Source: Tubulanus polymorphus (taxonomy: Eukaryota > Nemertea > Palaeonemertea > Tubulaniformes > Tubulanidae). From it: a stretch of DNA of 64,000 nt. Positions 1 through 11,136 of this stretch are shown here, piece after piece (the stretch's first letter is position 1; every line of letters begins with the position of its first letter). The notes under the pieces are model-generated. The model searched no databases. It was not told the origin of the DNA and saw only the letters and a program-made list of their open reading frames with translations. The DNA lies in contig NC_134034.1 in assembly GCF_964204645.1 (NCBI RefSeq), forward strand, positions 1,360,001 to 1,424,000, given 5' to 3'. Position numbers and translations under genes: made by a program.

Positions 1-134
1 TAAGGCACCAGGAACACGTCTGTCCTTACAGCAACAACATGACATAGGCCTTACTCAGCGAGCTGTTATCTTATAAGGCATAAGTTGTTTCTGTCAGTAC
101 AGGAATACCAACGACTGAATCTAGCTAGAGAACC

Positions 135-1010
135 ATGGACGATCGTACGTACAACGAAGCCTTCAAAATCTACCATCAACACCGCAGTTACAACCGCCAC
201 CGATTGCCACAAATACTACGAGGATGCTACTCCGAAATACCCGAGGTTAAAGATAGAAGAGGGTTGCGGATTTTATCGGTAGGTCCGGCGCACGGGCATC
301 TTCTGGAAGAGGCGCTGACCGCCGTCGGCGAAGATGTGAAATTCGACCGTTTGGATTGCGTAGAACCGAGCGAGCTGATGTCCGAAGAGTTGACCGTCCG
401 TATGGGTTTACTAGCCGAGAAATACAACTTCGAGTATAAGTTGTTCAAACGGAAGTTTTCGACCGAAAGCGCCACCTTTTTGCCAAACGAATTTTACGAT
501 TTGGTCGTATTTTCGCACGTATTCTACTATTTCGACGATCAGGCGCGCGTGTTGCAGACGACATTGCATCGACTGGCGCACAAAAACGGTCGCGTCTACA
601 TATCCGTAATCTCGTCCACGTACTCGAATTTGGCGAACGAAATCCATCAGTTGAAGGAGCGAGAAGGCTTTGTAGCTAACGTCGACCAGGAGGTGGTGAC
701 CTTCGCCGACCAAACCGGGCTGCAGCAAGTGATGGTCGACGCTCGCGCGAAGGTTCTATCACACGCTGAAGATAAAGAAGGTATTTTCGTGCACCTGGCA
801 CTGAAACCGGCTCAAGCGTGCCTCTGCGAACACGACACCAACATGCGCTATATCGGCGACCAGATCCTAGCGTTTCTCGGCCACGGGCGATTTCCAGAAA
901 AATTGCGAGCCCAAATCCAAGAACTCGTTCGCAAATACACGGTCGACTGTTACGGATTTCCTATCGTTCCGATAACGATTCTCAACTATCTAGTTACCAG
1001 AGACGACTGA
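135..1010 (+). CDS. Histamine N-methyltransferase-like SAM-dependent methyltransferase
   Basis: A 291-aa open frame in one exon, ATG at 135 in a strong context (ACCATGG), stop TGA at 1008-1010. The length is close to vertebrate HNMT (292 aa). A class I Rossmann methyltransferase core is visible: motif I RILSVGPAHGHLLEEAL (about residues 45-61), an acidic strand end CVEPSELM (about 75-82), the strand FYDLVVFSHVFYYFDD (about 120-135) and VYISVISSTYSN (about 153-164). The order and spacing follow HNMT rather than DNA or protein methyltransferases. HNMT moves a methyl group from S-adenosylmethionine to the ring nitrogen of histamine in the cytosol. The substrate here is inferred, because many invertebrate HNMT-like copies are untested. 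The usual glycine-rich motif I is altered (GPAHGH). It converges with the adaptor gene on the other strand, with 437 bases between the two stops. A 5' non-coding exon upstream is possible but not seen. Confidence 0.8.
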   Translation: MDDRTYNEAFKIYHQHRSYNRHRLPQILRGCYSEIPEVKDRRGLRILSVGPAHGHLLEEALTAVGEDVKFDRLDCVEPSELMSEELTVRMGLLAEKYNFEYKLFKRKFSTESATFLPNEFYDLVVFSHVFYYFDDQARVLQTTLHRLAHKNGRVYISVISSTYSNLANEIHQLKEREGFVANVDQEVVTFADQTGLQQVMVDARAKVLSHAEDKEGIFVHLALKPAQACLCEHDTNMRYIGDQILAFLGHGRFPEKLRAQIQELVRKYTVDCYGFPIVPITILNYLVTRDD

Positions 1011-1447
1011 TCGTCTGCTCCAGGAAGTTTTGACACGCAAGTTGGACCACGTTAAAAGAACACCGATAGAAAACTACCAGGTCCAGTTCCACGGCTGTGA
1101 ATTATTCAGACTGAACTCCGATAACTTTGATTTAAGGAGTACTATGTGAGTCGATGTGCACATGATGGTGTGTCATCACCAGTGCCCTCTCAAAATAACA
1201 ATTAAAATTGTGAATTTTGGCGTCTTTTTTGTAATTAGATATATTTCATAACTCTTATTCTATTTCTGATTGATTTAAGAAAATGATTTTTGAGAGGATG
1301 TGTACTACACATCCGAAATCAGTTTATCAGAGAATAATTACGTTATACATAAAATGATTCAAATAAAGTAAATTTAGAATTTACAATCTATGGTCCTCAT
1401 AAGTAACGGACTGCTATTTCTGTGGATGAACCCCTGACGCGCAAGTG
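1011..1447. other. Convergent intergenic spacer with poly(A) signal
   Basis: AT-rich sequence between two convergent stop codons. A canonical AATAAA at 1362-1367 on the plus strand probably ends the methyltransferase transcript. No other feature seen. Confidence 0.5.
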
Positions 1448-4400
1448 TTAATAAAGAACTGGTAGTTTGGATAAATCCGGTTGAAACAGTTCGTTCGTTG
1501 TCATCTCGACGCATTTCGATAGTTTACACGGAATCGTCGGCCCGATGTTTAACAAATGATGTTTCACCATCGCTTTTAAACTGGGGAATTTAGTGTCGCC
1601 GTTACACGTATAGTACACCTGACCTGCCACTCGCACCTGCAAAATATCGAGAAATATCGATCAATTTTATTAGCCAGTAAAATTGAAACGTGCTACTGAT
1701 TGGTCGAGACATTTCGGCCTGAAATCTGATTGGCCGAGACACTTCAGCCTGAAATCTGATTGGCCGAGACACTTCAGCCTGAAATCTGATTGGGCGAGAC
1801 ACTTCAGCCTTGAGTCTGATTGGGCGAAACTGTTTACCCTTAAAACTGATGGGTCTGGGATGATCTGCACTCTGAGTGGTGAAGCTGATCGGTTGATAAT
1901 TTCTATTGCGCAATATAATTGGTCTATGATCTCATTGGTCTACGTTGACTTCATTTGATTAGACTGAGAATGAAGCGGCACTCTCACATTCAGTGACAAA
2001 GCGCTTGCTTACCTTATCGATTTTATAATGACAAACCAACCTCTGGCAGGTGAATGAAATAGCGAACCCGTCTCCATCTGAACTATCTCTCAATACAAAC
2101 ACCCTTGAAATAGAAGAATATTAGAATTGAATATCTATGGTGTCCCAATACTGCAGTCGTGTGGTGGGAGGGGGGACTTGGCTAAAGAGGCATGACATCT
2201 TAGATGGATGATTGTTTATTTTGAAGTTGTCCTCCTTTATTTCACGCTTTTTGGTTGGCACAGGGACCTTAAGCAAGCAAACTCGATTCCACTAGAATTG
2301 GGACCAGGGTCTGCCTGGGTATCTGCTATATTGTCGTTATCAAATTACTCTTTAGCGACGAAGGTTCTATTCAAATTCTTACCCGTCGTCTGTCACGTGG
2401 TCGGCGAGCAGGCGTTCCGAGTCGTCACGTGATAACGGGCCGTGGTACCAAGGCTCATCGATCGGTTGACTGGCCGAGTATCTATAAGTCTGTAATAGGG
2501 AATCAAATATTGTAGATAAATTCAGATGCACTGATTCAGTAAAATATGTTAGATATATTTTGAAGCATAGATAGTCCACTGTATCTGTAACTGTGAGGCT
2601 GCTTGATTTACGATGGCAACCGGGGAGGTTATAATGGCAGTTCGAATGGACAAGAGCTGGTGCTGCCACCTCGTGCGATGTTAGGTACCTGGTCGCTGCT
2701 GCCGGATTTGTCGGAAAGTTTTCGAAGTTTATCGTGTCGTCGTAGCGTCACTTGATAATTATCGCGCAGTTGATTCCCGTACTACAAAAAAAAAACAACA
2801 GGAGTAAAAATGAGTAAAAAAATCCCGCCATCCATCAGCGTTTGAGCATTTCAACGCGACGGTCGTGAGATCGAAAACTAACCTTCGCAAATCGTAGTCC
2901 CAGTCGCCACTTTCTCATGGCGTGTTCCGTATCGAAGCACAAACATGTGACGTCATTTTCCGATAGACTCTGATGATAAATAAGGATATATCAATCAATC
3001 TAAGACTAATAACCTTGATTAACAACCACTTATGACGTTAATGACTTTTAATTGAAGATGGCTAATTGATTAAAAATGATCTCCATAATTTATGCACTTA
3101 ATCGTTCATTCACTTATCAATCTTAATTTATCTTTTTTCGAATTGATTCATTTGTCAATTTATCAACCTTTTCATCTTATCTAGGCAATATGGCATTTAA
3201 TCTTATTTCATTTTACTTTATTTCTTAATAGTTTATTCACCAATCCATTCATGTTATTTTCCAAACGTCAATGAACTTTTGTTTTAGTTTTCTCGTTCGA
3301 AGTTACCTTCAGCGCGATGACGAAGTTCGTGGCGGCGCCGCTGTAGAATTTCGCGGTCAGCGCGTCCAGAACGATGTAGATCTCTTTATCCTCGATGCTG
3401 ACGAACGGGCACAAGTGTTTGATCTCCTTCGACGTTCCCCGAGTCGAGTAGTAAATCCCGAACGCTCTCAGCAGACAGAAAGCTCGTTTCCACGATTTCT
3501 TACCCTTCTCTCGGAAGTGCAGATAGCTCTCCGTGTCCGGCAGACGATCGGTCGTTTTGAACATACTCTTTTTATTTGAAAATTTGAAAAATAAACGGTC
3601 GCCGTGACGTCATACACACGCAACCTCTTATCGTGCATAAGTAACTAAACGGTAAGAGGTCTGCCTCCATAGTTTTGAACATACTCTTTATTTGAAAATT
3701 CGAAAAATTAACGGTCGCCGTGACGTCATACCAAGCAACCTCTTATCGTGCATAAGTAACTAAACGGTAAGAGGTCTGCCTCCATAGTTTTGAACATACT
3801 CTTTATTTGAAAATTCGAAAAATTAACGGTCGCCGTGACGTCATACACACATGCAATCTCTTATCGTGCATGAGTAACTAAACGGTCAGATGTCTGCCAC
3901 CATAAATCACACTATGACATCATGAAAGTGTTTACGAGTGGATCGTTTCATGATGATGTCATAGGGGGATTCGTAGAGGCAGCCATCTTCTCTGGAAGTG
4001 TCTATAGATCAAATCACTGAGTTTCCATGGAAGCAGACATCTTTTCTAGAAGTGCCTTTAGATAGAATTACTGGTAAATAATATTTGATGTCGTCATACG
4101 GGTATTGAAGGAGGGAGACATCTTTTTCTAGCATTTTTTTTTATAGCAAAAGGGTTCAGCACCAGTTTAGTACCTGTAAAAGGAAAGCCTTGGCTCTTGC
4201 TGTTTTGTCCTCTTCCTGTGGTTTGTCTTTGCTGCTTCCTTTTCGTTCGGGCGGTTTCTTTTTGACGGGGAAATAAATCTACAAACGAACGATACAAGGT
4301 TTCAGTTGAAAAAAAAGACCAGGGTCTGGTTCCATATTCATGACTTATGTCAAAAAAGCGATCTTCAATCTTCTGACTATAGACGACTAGACTTAGATTC

Positions 4401-7400
4401 GTCTTAAATCTAAAGTCATGATCTGTGCATGCAACTGGCTTCAGTTTGAAATAAGTTTGAAATTTAGCAACTGCAGATTCGTGCAAATTCCATACAAATA
4501 TCTGTTACTGGTTTTCCCGCTGTCGATCTTACCTCTGGCCTCTGGAAAAAATCATACTTTCTAAAATCGTTTCTGAAAATCAGTCTGTTATCGGCATCGT
4601 CTGCCCACGAGTCTATGACTGGTACAATCATTTCATGATCTTCGAGAACCCGCTCTGGAAAAAATGGATTCAGCTACAATTTGTCGAATTTCTTTAGTGC
4701 AATTAAACACATACAACTGTGGATCTGGGTTCAGAGTCAAATTAATTAAAACACACAACTGTGGAACTGGGTCTGGAGTCAAATTAAATCCACACAACTG
4801 TGGAACTGGATCCAGAGTCAAATTAAACCCACACAACTGTGGAACTGGGTTCAGAGTCAAATTAAACCGGCACAACTGTGGAACTGGGCCCAGAGTCGAT
4901 TTAAACCTGCACAAATGTAGAACTGGGTTCACAGTCGATTTAAATCCAAACCACTGTAGAACTGGACCTCCCAGTCAGTTACTCACCGACGTTAAGCTGT
5001 TTAATGTACTCGACGATCGTCCAGTTTTTATCGTCGATCACGTGGTTTTTGATGACTAGCAGATAACACAAATCACGAGCTTTCACCGAGTGATCGACAG
5101 ACAGAGTTCTGTGAGTCCCATCAGTGTTATACACGTGCACTACAATCTATATCAATTATATCAACTTTAATCATCATCATTGATCATCGTTATCATCAAA
5201 TCATTTTCATCTTTTTCACCGGCTCAATCATTGCCGATAATCATCATTTTGTCGTCAGCATCATTTTTTTCAGGGTAAATCCATAATCCATCTTAATCGG
5301 GATTAGTCTGAGCTCTTCTAAGGGCTTTTTTCTATAATTCGACAAATCGACAATTGAGAAAAGAGACTGTTTACGAACCGTTCTGGTTTTAGTCGTCTCG
5401 CTCAGTCGCAGCGACGTGCGACGCAAAAACTCTTTTCTTATTTCATTTTCCGACTGAAACAAAGATTTCGTACTATATCATCTATGAGTATGAATATTTA
5501 GAAGTATAAAAGAAATCATTTTTCTAGGAGACCAACTTTCAGTTCATCCGTAGCCGACTTTCTTCTGACGGAGGCGCCCGTTTTTTTAGCGTACACCTTT
5601 CCGCCGCTAGGTAGCGACACATTGCGGCGTTCCGATGCCGGTGAATTGTCGGCGCTCTTGGAATCGTCGCGCCTTTCGTGGTAAAATATCGGACTGCCCG
5701 GTAGTGATACACTACGAGCGAATGGGTTGTAGGCTTTCGACTGAATTCCACCTGAAACGATGCATTATGGGATCAGAAAATTTGCATAGAACAACCAGAC
5801 GTTAAAGATGGCGGCCTCAAATTTCACGCTGCCCGTTGACTGGATCTAAACACTCAGAGAAGTTGGCTGTAACCGTAAATCCCCTTATGACATCGTCGAA
5901 TTGTCTACTAGTGATTTGATCTATAAACCCTTCTATAAGAAGATTTCTGCCTCCACAAATCCCCCTATGACGTCATAAAATCACCGCCATAAATACCCCA
6001 ATGAGAAGAAATTGTCCATCAGTGATATGATCTACAGACACTTCTACAAATGATGTCTGCCTTCATGTTCCCCCTATGACATCATCATCATCGACCCATA
6101 GTAAGCTTCCTCCATTTCCATCACCATAGTAATTCGATGATATCATTGGGGGTAGTTGGTCCTGATAGGAACCACACACGTTTCGCTATATTACCTTTCT
6201 GAATGGTTGAATTTTCTGGGAACACGTCATCATCCTGTGCTGCTGTGTCGTTTTCGTCATCAATCTCTTCGTAGTCTGGTATCAGTTCGGTGTCGTCGTC
6301 TATATCCGCGTAATCCGGTTCGGGATTACTATCTGAAAAATAAACCACAGGCAAAGAAAAAAAAAACAATCGAACACAAGAAAACATTTTGAACGATATT
6401 TTGTCGACCTCATTTTGTGCGGTTTCATATTATCTAACATCACGGACCTAATTCGAATCAATGATTCGTAGTTCTTGTTTTTTACCTCTTGACATCCGTC
6501 TCGCCATCTGAACCGGTCCTTGGATGTCATCTGGTAATTTGAACGGTTTTCGCGAATCGCCGGAACTCAGTCGCCTATCGCCACCTAGTGGCAACTGCTT
6601 GAGTTCGTCCACATTTTGTCTTCTATCGCTCATCGGTGACAAATACGACGTCATAGCCACCTGCTTGCCTATTTCCCCGATGGTTTTCTTCCTGTCACCA
6701 CCAGGTGGCGGGCTGGTATAATCATCACGGGCGGCCACTTGTATGACATTCCCGACACTTGGGAGGTGGCTCCATTCGACTGGTAATTTCGGGGTCTTCG
6801 ATTTCGAACTAGGTTCCTTTTTGATGACACCGTCTGAAAACGAACACAAACAACACGGAGACTAAAGATAAGAGCGGGCTCAGCTAATTTGTGTCCAGTT
6901 CTTCTAAGTTGACGTTCAAGTTAAGATGATTTGTCCAGTTCCATGCTTTGCACTTTAAGACAAGTTTAAGCTCATTTTATTCGGTTGAGGTTCAAGAAAA
7001 GAAAAGACTAATTCCTGTATTTTAAAAAGTTCATTATTTCCATACAACAGACCTTAGCTGAAACCCTTTCCATGTTGTTGGCATTAATGATTGCCGTTCC
7101 TGTGTGATTTCCTATAGGTGGCGAATTAGTGCAAATTAATTTTATATAGATTCATCGGAAATGTTTACCTCTGCGAGCTGATGGTGGCTTGGACCACACC
7201 CTGCCGCCGCCGCTGCTGCTGCTGCTACTGCTGGTGGTGGTTTTGAGTGTGGATGTTCTGGAATCATCTGTTTGTAACTGGTGCAATTGTTGTATAACAT
7301 CACTTAGATCCGACTTTACTGAAAATAAAAAAATCTCCAGCCTCTAGAATTGAATTCATCTTCTCTGATATTTGCGAGTTGAAAATCGGACTCTGGCAAT

Positions 7401-8222
7401 TTGAAATTGATTTAGAGCATTTCATAACTCAATTGCAATTCCACGCAATAGATAAAAAGAGTGCTATTGTCTATTTCAACCTGACTTGAGAGCATTCCGG
7501 GTGGCCTAGCTCGCTAGTTTTTGGTAGTACATACCTGATAAAAGTCTTTTTAGGGCCAGAAAGGACAGGCAGTCGACCTAAATCATCATTTTTTAATCCA
7601 TTTGAAACTGTATTGAAGGATATCCAAAAAGTCTTCACTGAAAGGGGTTAAATTATAGAAATAGACTCCATGATTGAAAGTTTAACAATACGTTTCCATG
7701 CCTACATAGCAAACTTCAGTTGGTAGGCATAGAAACATATTGTTAAACTTTCAAATCATGGAGTCACTTCTCTTCATTTAACCCCTTTCAGTGAAGACTT
7801 TTTGGATATCCTTCAATACAGTTTCAAATGGATTAAAAATGATGATTTAGGTCGACTGCCAATGCATTCTGGTCCTAATAAGACTTTTATCAGGTATTTA
7901 CCACCAAAACTGACTGAGCTAGGCCACCTGGAATGCTCTCAAGTCAGGTTGAAATAGACATTAGTAGTTTATGTCAAGGTTCATGCTTTAGGGGTACTTG
8001 TTCTTGTACTTGTGATATTATATGAACTGTAAAATACCTTCCGTTTTTCGATTCTGATCTTGTTTCGCGCTCTTTCGATTTTCCTCTTCGATTTCCAGTG
8101 AATTCACTATTAAATCCATGCTCGCTAGCACGCCGTCAAGTTGTGACAAATCGGCCGCCATTTTGTCGAAATTTGTCTCCGCACCGCTACTTGATAACTC
8201 AAAATTAGAATCATCAGTTTCG
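1448..8222 (-). CDS. RA-PH-SH2 adaptor, GRB7/10/14 family with MRL-like N-terminal half
   Basis: Fifteen exons join in phase on the minus strand: 8222-8038, 7318-7169, 6833-6486, 6332-6195, 5751-5537, 5453-5379, 5146-4987, 4654-4533, 4278-4174, 3567-3307, 2969-2883, 2781-2689, 2489-2383, 2103-2013, 1636-1448. They give 774 aa plus stop; the first exon(s) are missing. In order: an acidic helical segment (FDKMAADLSQLDGVLASMD), a Ser/Gly run, a basic region with GGDR repeats, an acidic Tyr-containing stretch (DYADIDDD, DYEEIDDE), an RA domain (TARDLC-like VKARDLCYLL; ERVLEDHEMIVPV), a PH domain (GKKSWKRAFCLLRAFGIYYS to MRKWRLGLRFAKYGNQL), and an SH2 domain (PWYHGPLSRDDSERLL, then VFVLRDS with the phosphotyrosine-binding Arg, then CHYKI). 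The family couples receptor tyrosine kinases and Ras-type GTPases to the membrane and actin. SH2 fits GRB7/10/14; the RA-PH linker and N-terminus also resemble RIAM/lamellipodin/MIG-10. Confidence 0.88.
1701..1860. repeat. 30-bp tandem minisatellite with CCAAT-type core
   Basis: About five copies of a 30-bp unit (period exactly 30 between 1711 and 1800) containing GAAATCTGATTGGCCGAGAC. It sits in the last intron of the adaptor gene. Each unit has an ATTGG, the reverse complement of a CCAAT box. Confidence 0.85.
3553..3900. repeat. Triplicated ~117-bp block carrying the PH-exon splice acceptor
   Basis: Three direct copies start near 3553, 3671 and 3787 (shared text TTGAACATACTCTTTATTTG, and later GGTCGCCGTGACGTCATA). 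The first copy overlaps the 5' edge of the adaptor's PH exon (acceptor at 3568/3567), so the other two are extra copies of that acceptor lying upstream in transcript order. Confidence 0.9.
3905..4080. repeat. Dispersed 'TATGACATCAT / GACATCTTTTCTAGAAG' repeat, copy 1
   Basis: Degenerate ~80-bp units with ATGACATCAT, a GGGGATT block and CTTTTCTAGAAGTGTC. The same family recurs at 5880-6075, 20150-20480, 24405-24830 and 51725-52110. Confidence 0.7.
4680..4975. repeat. Dispersed 'CACAACTGTGGAACTGG' ~39-bp satellite, copy 1
   Basis: About seven units of CACAACTGTGGAACTGG plus a TCAGAGTCAAATTAAACC spacer in an adaptor intron. Open frames across it on both strands are low-complexity artefacts. Related arrays occur at 25640-25850, 36060-36180, 38270-38640, 38990-39370, 47280-47370, 53410-53690 and 62510-63040. 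Confidence 0.85.
5880..6075. repeat. Dispersed 'CCCCTATGAC(A/G)TCAT' repeat, copy 2
   Basis: Two to three degenerate units with CCCCTATGACATC, TGATTTGATCTATA and the TGTCTGCCTCCAT block, between two adaptor exons. Confidence 0.65.
7468..7960. repeat. Long intronic inverted repeat (238-bp arms, 17-bp loop)
   Basis: The left arm 7468-7705 begins TGTCTATTTCAACCTGACTT. The right arm 7723-7960 ends with its reverse complement. The arms match along their whole length with scattered substitutions, leaving a 17-base loop at 7706-7722. It lies in the adaptor intron between exons 8222-8038 and 7318-7169. The primary transcript could fold into a ~0.5 kb hairpin. No transposase or flanking duplication recognised. 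Confidence 0.9.
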
Positions 8223-8902
8223 CTACAATGATATCATGTACACATTTTATTCAGTTATTGAAGTTATTGTATATTTCATAGATTGATCTCTTTTTAGAGA
8301 TGTTTCGTTGAGGAACTTTTTTTCTGGGAAAAATTCTACTATGTTATGCAATTATTTCCCTTTTGATCACTTTTCTAAAAAAATTCAATTTCTAGCACTC
8401 CCTTTTGAGTTGTAGTGCGATTAAACGACTGTAAGACAACACTAGAACATGTCGATTAAGTTTGAGCAGCCAGGTTCGACTAGTTCGCCATCTAGTGGAA
8501 GTTAAAGTGAGGTATGTGACGCGTCATGCTTAAAAGTTAGCCCAGAGCCGGCCGCCTACCTACCCCGTACATAACTTTTAAAGAAAAAAATCATGATCAG
8601 ACTAACCCTAACAGACCCGACAGCTGTAGATACTGGTCACAAGTTTTATTGCAGTTTGCAAGAGTAGCTAAAAAAGCCACTCCGATTAGGATAAACAAGT
8701 TTTCATTTTTAAGCCTTTTAAACGTATGTCAAATTGATATACTCGACGACTGGTAGTACTGTGGAGGTAACTGGTTTTATTTAGAAAATACGAACTATCG
8801 CTACTCGTGCACCGAGTACCAGGTTAATGAGCGTTCGGAATAAATCTAATGGAACAGAATACAATCACGATTGGTAGAACACTATATCCGTGTTGACGCG
8901 AT
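8223..8902. other. Upstream region of adaptor gene, no exon recognised
   Basis: AT-rich. The missing first adaptor exon must lie here or further upstream, but no exon with a matching phase could be picked with confidence. Confidence 0.3.
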
Positions 8903-9134
8903 GAGGAGAGAATCCCACAATGATAATAAAAAGTCCGAAAATGAAACTTCGAGATAGTAGTTTATTTCAACGTTTCGACTATATCCTAATAGTCATCTTC
9001 AGGAATAAATCCATCTTCAGGAATTCATTTATTCCTGAAGATGACTATTAGGATATAGTCGAAACGTTGAAATAAACTACTATCTCGAAGTTTCATTTTC
9101 GGACTTTTTATTATCATTGTGGGATTCTCTCCTC
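8903..9134. repeat. Perfect palindrome, 108-bp arms
   Basis: Arms 8903-9010 and 9027-9134 are reverse complements by eye with a 16-base loop (9011-9026). Each arm carries CCTGAAGATGACTATTAGGA followed by TATAGTCGAAACGTTG, a unit also found in tandem at 46133-46310. The absence of mismatches suggests a recent origin or ongoing arm correction. Confidence 0.92.
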
Positions 9135-10010
9135 AACAGAATAGAATATCTAAGTTTATCGCTCCGTAGAAATACAGTTGCTTGGAGCACAAAAACTAAA
9201 TGAAAAAATTATGAATATTTGAAGAATTAATGCAGCACACAACAGGTAGATAGAAATAGTAAACATACGTGAACTCACTTACAAATAGATATGCACAGAC
9301 AAGGACTTCAAGCAATTCAGAGGCGGCTTTGATCAAGCTGTTTTGCCTTAGACGTATCTGTAGTGAGAGTGACACCCAAACGGTAAAATCTTATTATGTC
9401 ATTTTCTCTATAAATACTATCGTTTATGAAATTGCTCATTTACCTCATAAAGCTGCTACTCAACACTAGTTGCGAAAACTCGGGATTTCTAATCAAATCA
9501 ATTAAAACCTATAAGGTTCTACTTGTATTTACGTTTACTGATTTAGTTTCTGTCTTAAGACTAAATAATTCACCAGAAATAATTGATTAACTTGAAAAAA
9601 ATGTTCTTCCAATAGCCTTCTACAAATTCAACACTTACCCTTGTATTTCTGCCTAACGTCGTCGCACGTAGCTTATTGCGTATATGTTTTATACATATAG
9701 CAACTCGTGACAGTTTAAGTATATCCCAAACGAAGGTTTATATGTATCTAATAGGGTTATAGGGTTTATAAGAGGTGCTCTATTCGGATCAGAGTATTGC
9801 TGCTAAGTAGATCAGCTAATCTTAGTAAAACACGATAGCGCGCACGTATTTGTGTCGCGTTCCTCTGACACACGACAATCATAACGATTTGAAGTTTCAT
9901 GACTTTCTAAAGCGACGCGATAAGATCATGAGTGTAAATCTTGTTCGAGTGCTTGTATTTATGCCGTAATGATATGTTTAGATATAAGTGATTCGACGGG
10001 CGATAGAGGG
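9135..10010. other. Gene-free AT-rich stretch
   Basis: No coding exon, RNA gene or repeat recognised, only short frames without domain signal. Confidence 0.3.
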
Positions 10011-10572
10011 CAGTGACTCCTTTGGACTCAATTCTACGAACCCCCACTTTTCAAAACAAAGATAGTAGTAACGTTTAGACTCAATTCTATGAGACAATTT
10101 CAGAAACTAAGAGAATAGTGACGTTTAGACTCAATTCTATGAGACATTTTCAATAACTAAGAGAGTAGTGACGTTTAGACTCAATTCTATGAGCCATTTT
10201 CAAAAACTAAGAGAGTAGTGACGTTTAGACTCAATTCTATGAACCATTTTCAAAAACTAAGGGAGTAGTGATGTTTAGACTCAATTCTATGAGACAATTT
10301 CAGAAACTAAGAGAATAGTGACGTTTAGACTCAATTATATGAGACAATTTCAGAAACTAAGAGGGTAGTGACGTTTAGACTCAATTCTATGAGCCATTTT
10401 CAAAAACTAAGAGAGTAGTGACGTTTAGACTCAATTCTATGAGACATTTTCAAAAACTAAGAGAATAGTGATGTTTAGACTCAATTCTATGAGACAATTT
10501 CAGAAACTAAGAGAATAGTGACGTTTAGACTCAATTCTATGAACCATTTTCAAAAACTAAGGGAGTAGTGAA
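10011..10572. repeat. 50-bp-period tandem repeat, ~11 units
   Basis: The word A(C/T)GTTTAGACTCAATTCTAT recurs at exactly 50-bp steps from 10071 to 10521 without indels. A degenerate leading unit is at about 10021. Units alternate between GAGACAATTTCAGAAACTAA and GAGACATTTTCAAAAACTAA variants, suggesting higher-order amplification. Confidence 0.93.
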
Positions 10573-11136
10573 ATTCAAATTCAAATTCATTTCAAAACTG
10601 ATTTATCACGCAAGAGAGCAGTTGTAACAACGAAGCCTAACAGGTAGTTATGTTAGTAAAGAAAATCACAAACGTTGCAAACTTTCTTTGAAACGATTTT
10701 TCCGTTTCATTGCTGAGTTAACGAATATTACAGCGATAGATTGAGAAGAAGTCGCTTTTTAGGCGTTCGAAAAAGAAATTTTCAACGTCTGCAACTTTTT
10801 TTGCGCGTACAACCTTGAATTTCTTTTAGCGAGGACTCAATCATGAATTTATTATCAAGCACGGCCGGATTTTCGATAGTTTGTAACCAATCAAGCGCGT
10901 CTCTGCTCCTAACCGACACCAGTTGAGTGCGTACGTGAGACTATATTTCGTAAATTTGCGTATTGGTTTTTTTAATGGTTGTTGACGAATGTACTTCGTT
11001 CCTGTCTGTCGTGTCTGTCTGGCGTTTCGAGGTCTGTCGCGTTCGCTATTAACGATCCCGGCTTCCGGCGACACTGTCGAGCTACTAAGAACAGATATTG
11101 TGGTTTTACTATTCGTGGACGTTTCTGCGTGGAGCA

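Noticed and set aside
5539-5751. Frame starting MEFSRKPTTHSLVVYHYRAV
   Set aside because: Shadow frame of adaptor exon 5751-5537. The phase-consistent frame reads QSKAYNPFARSVSLPGSPIF.
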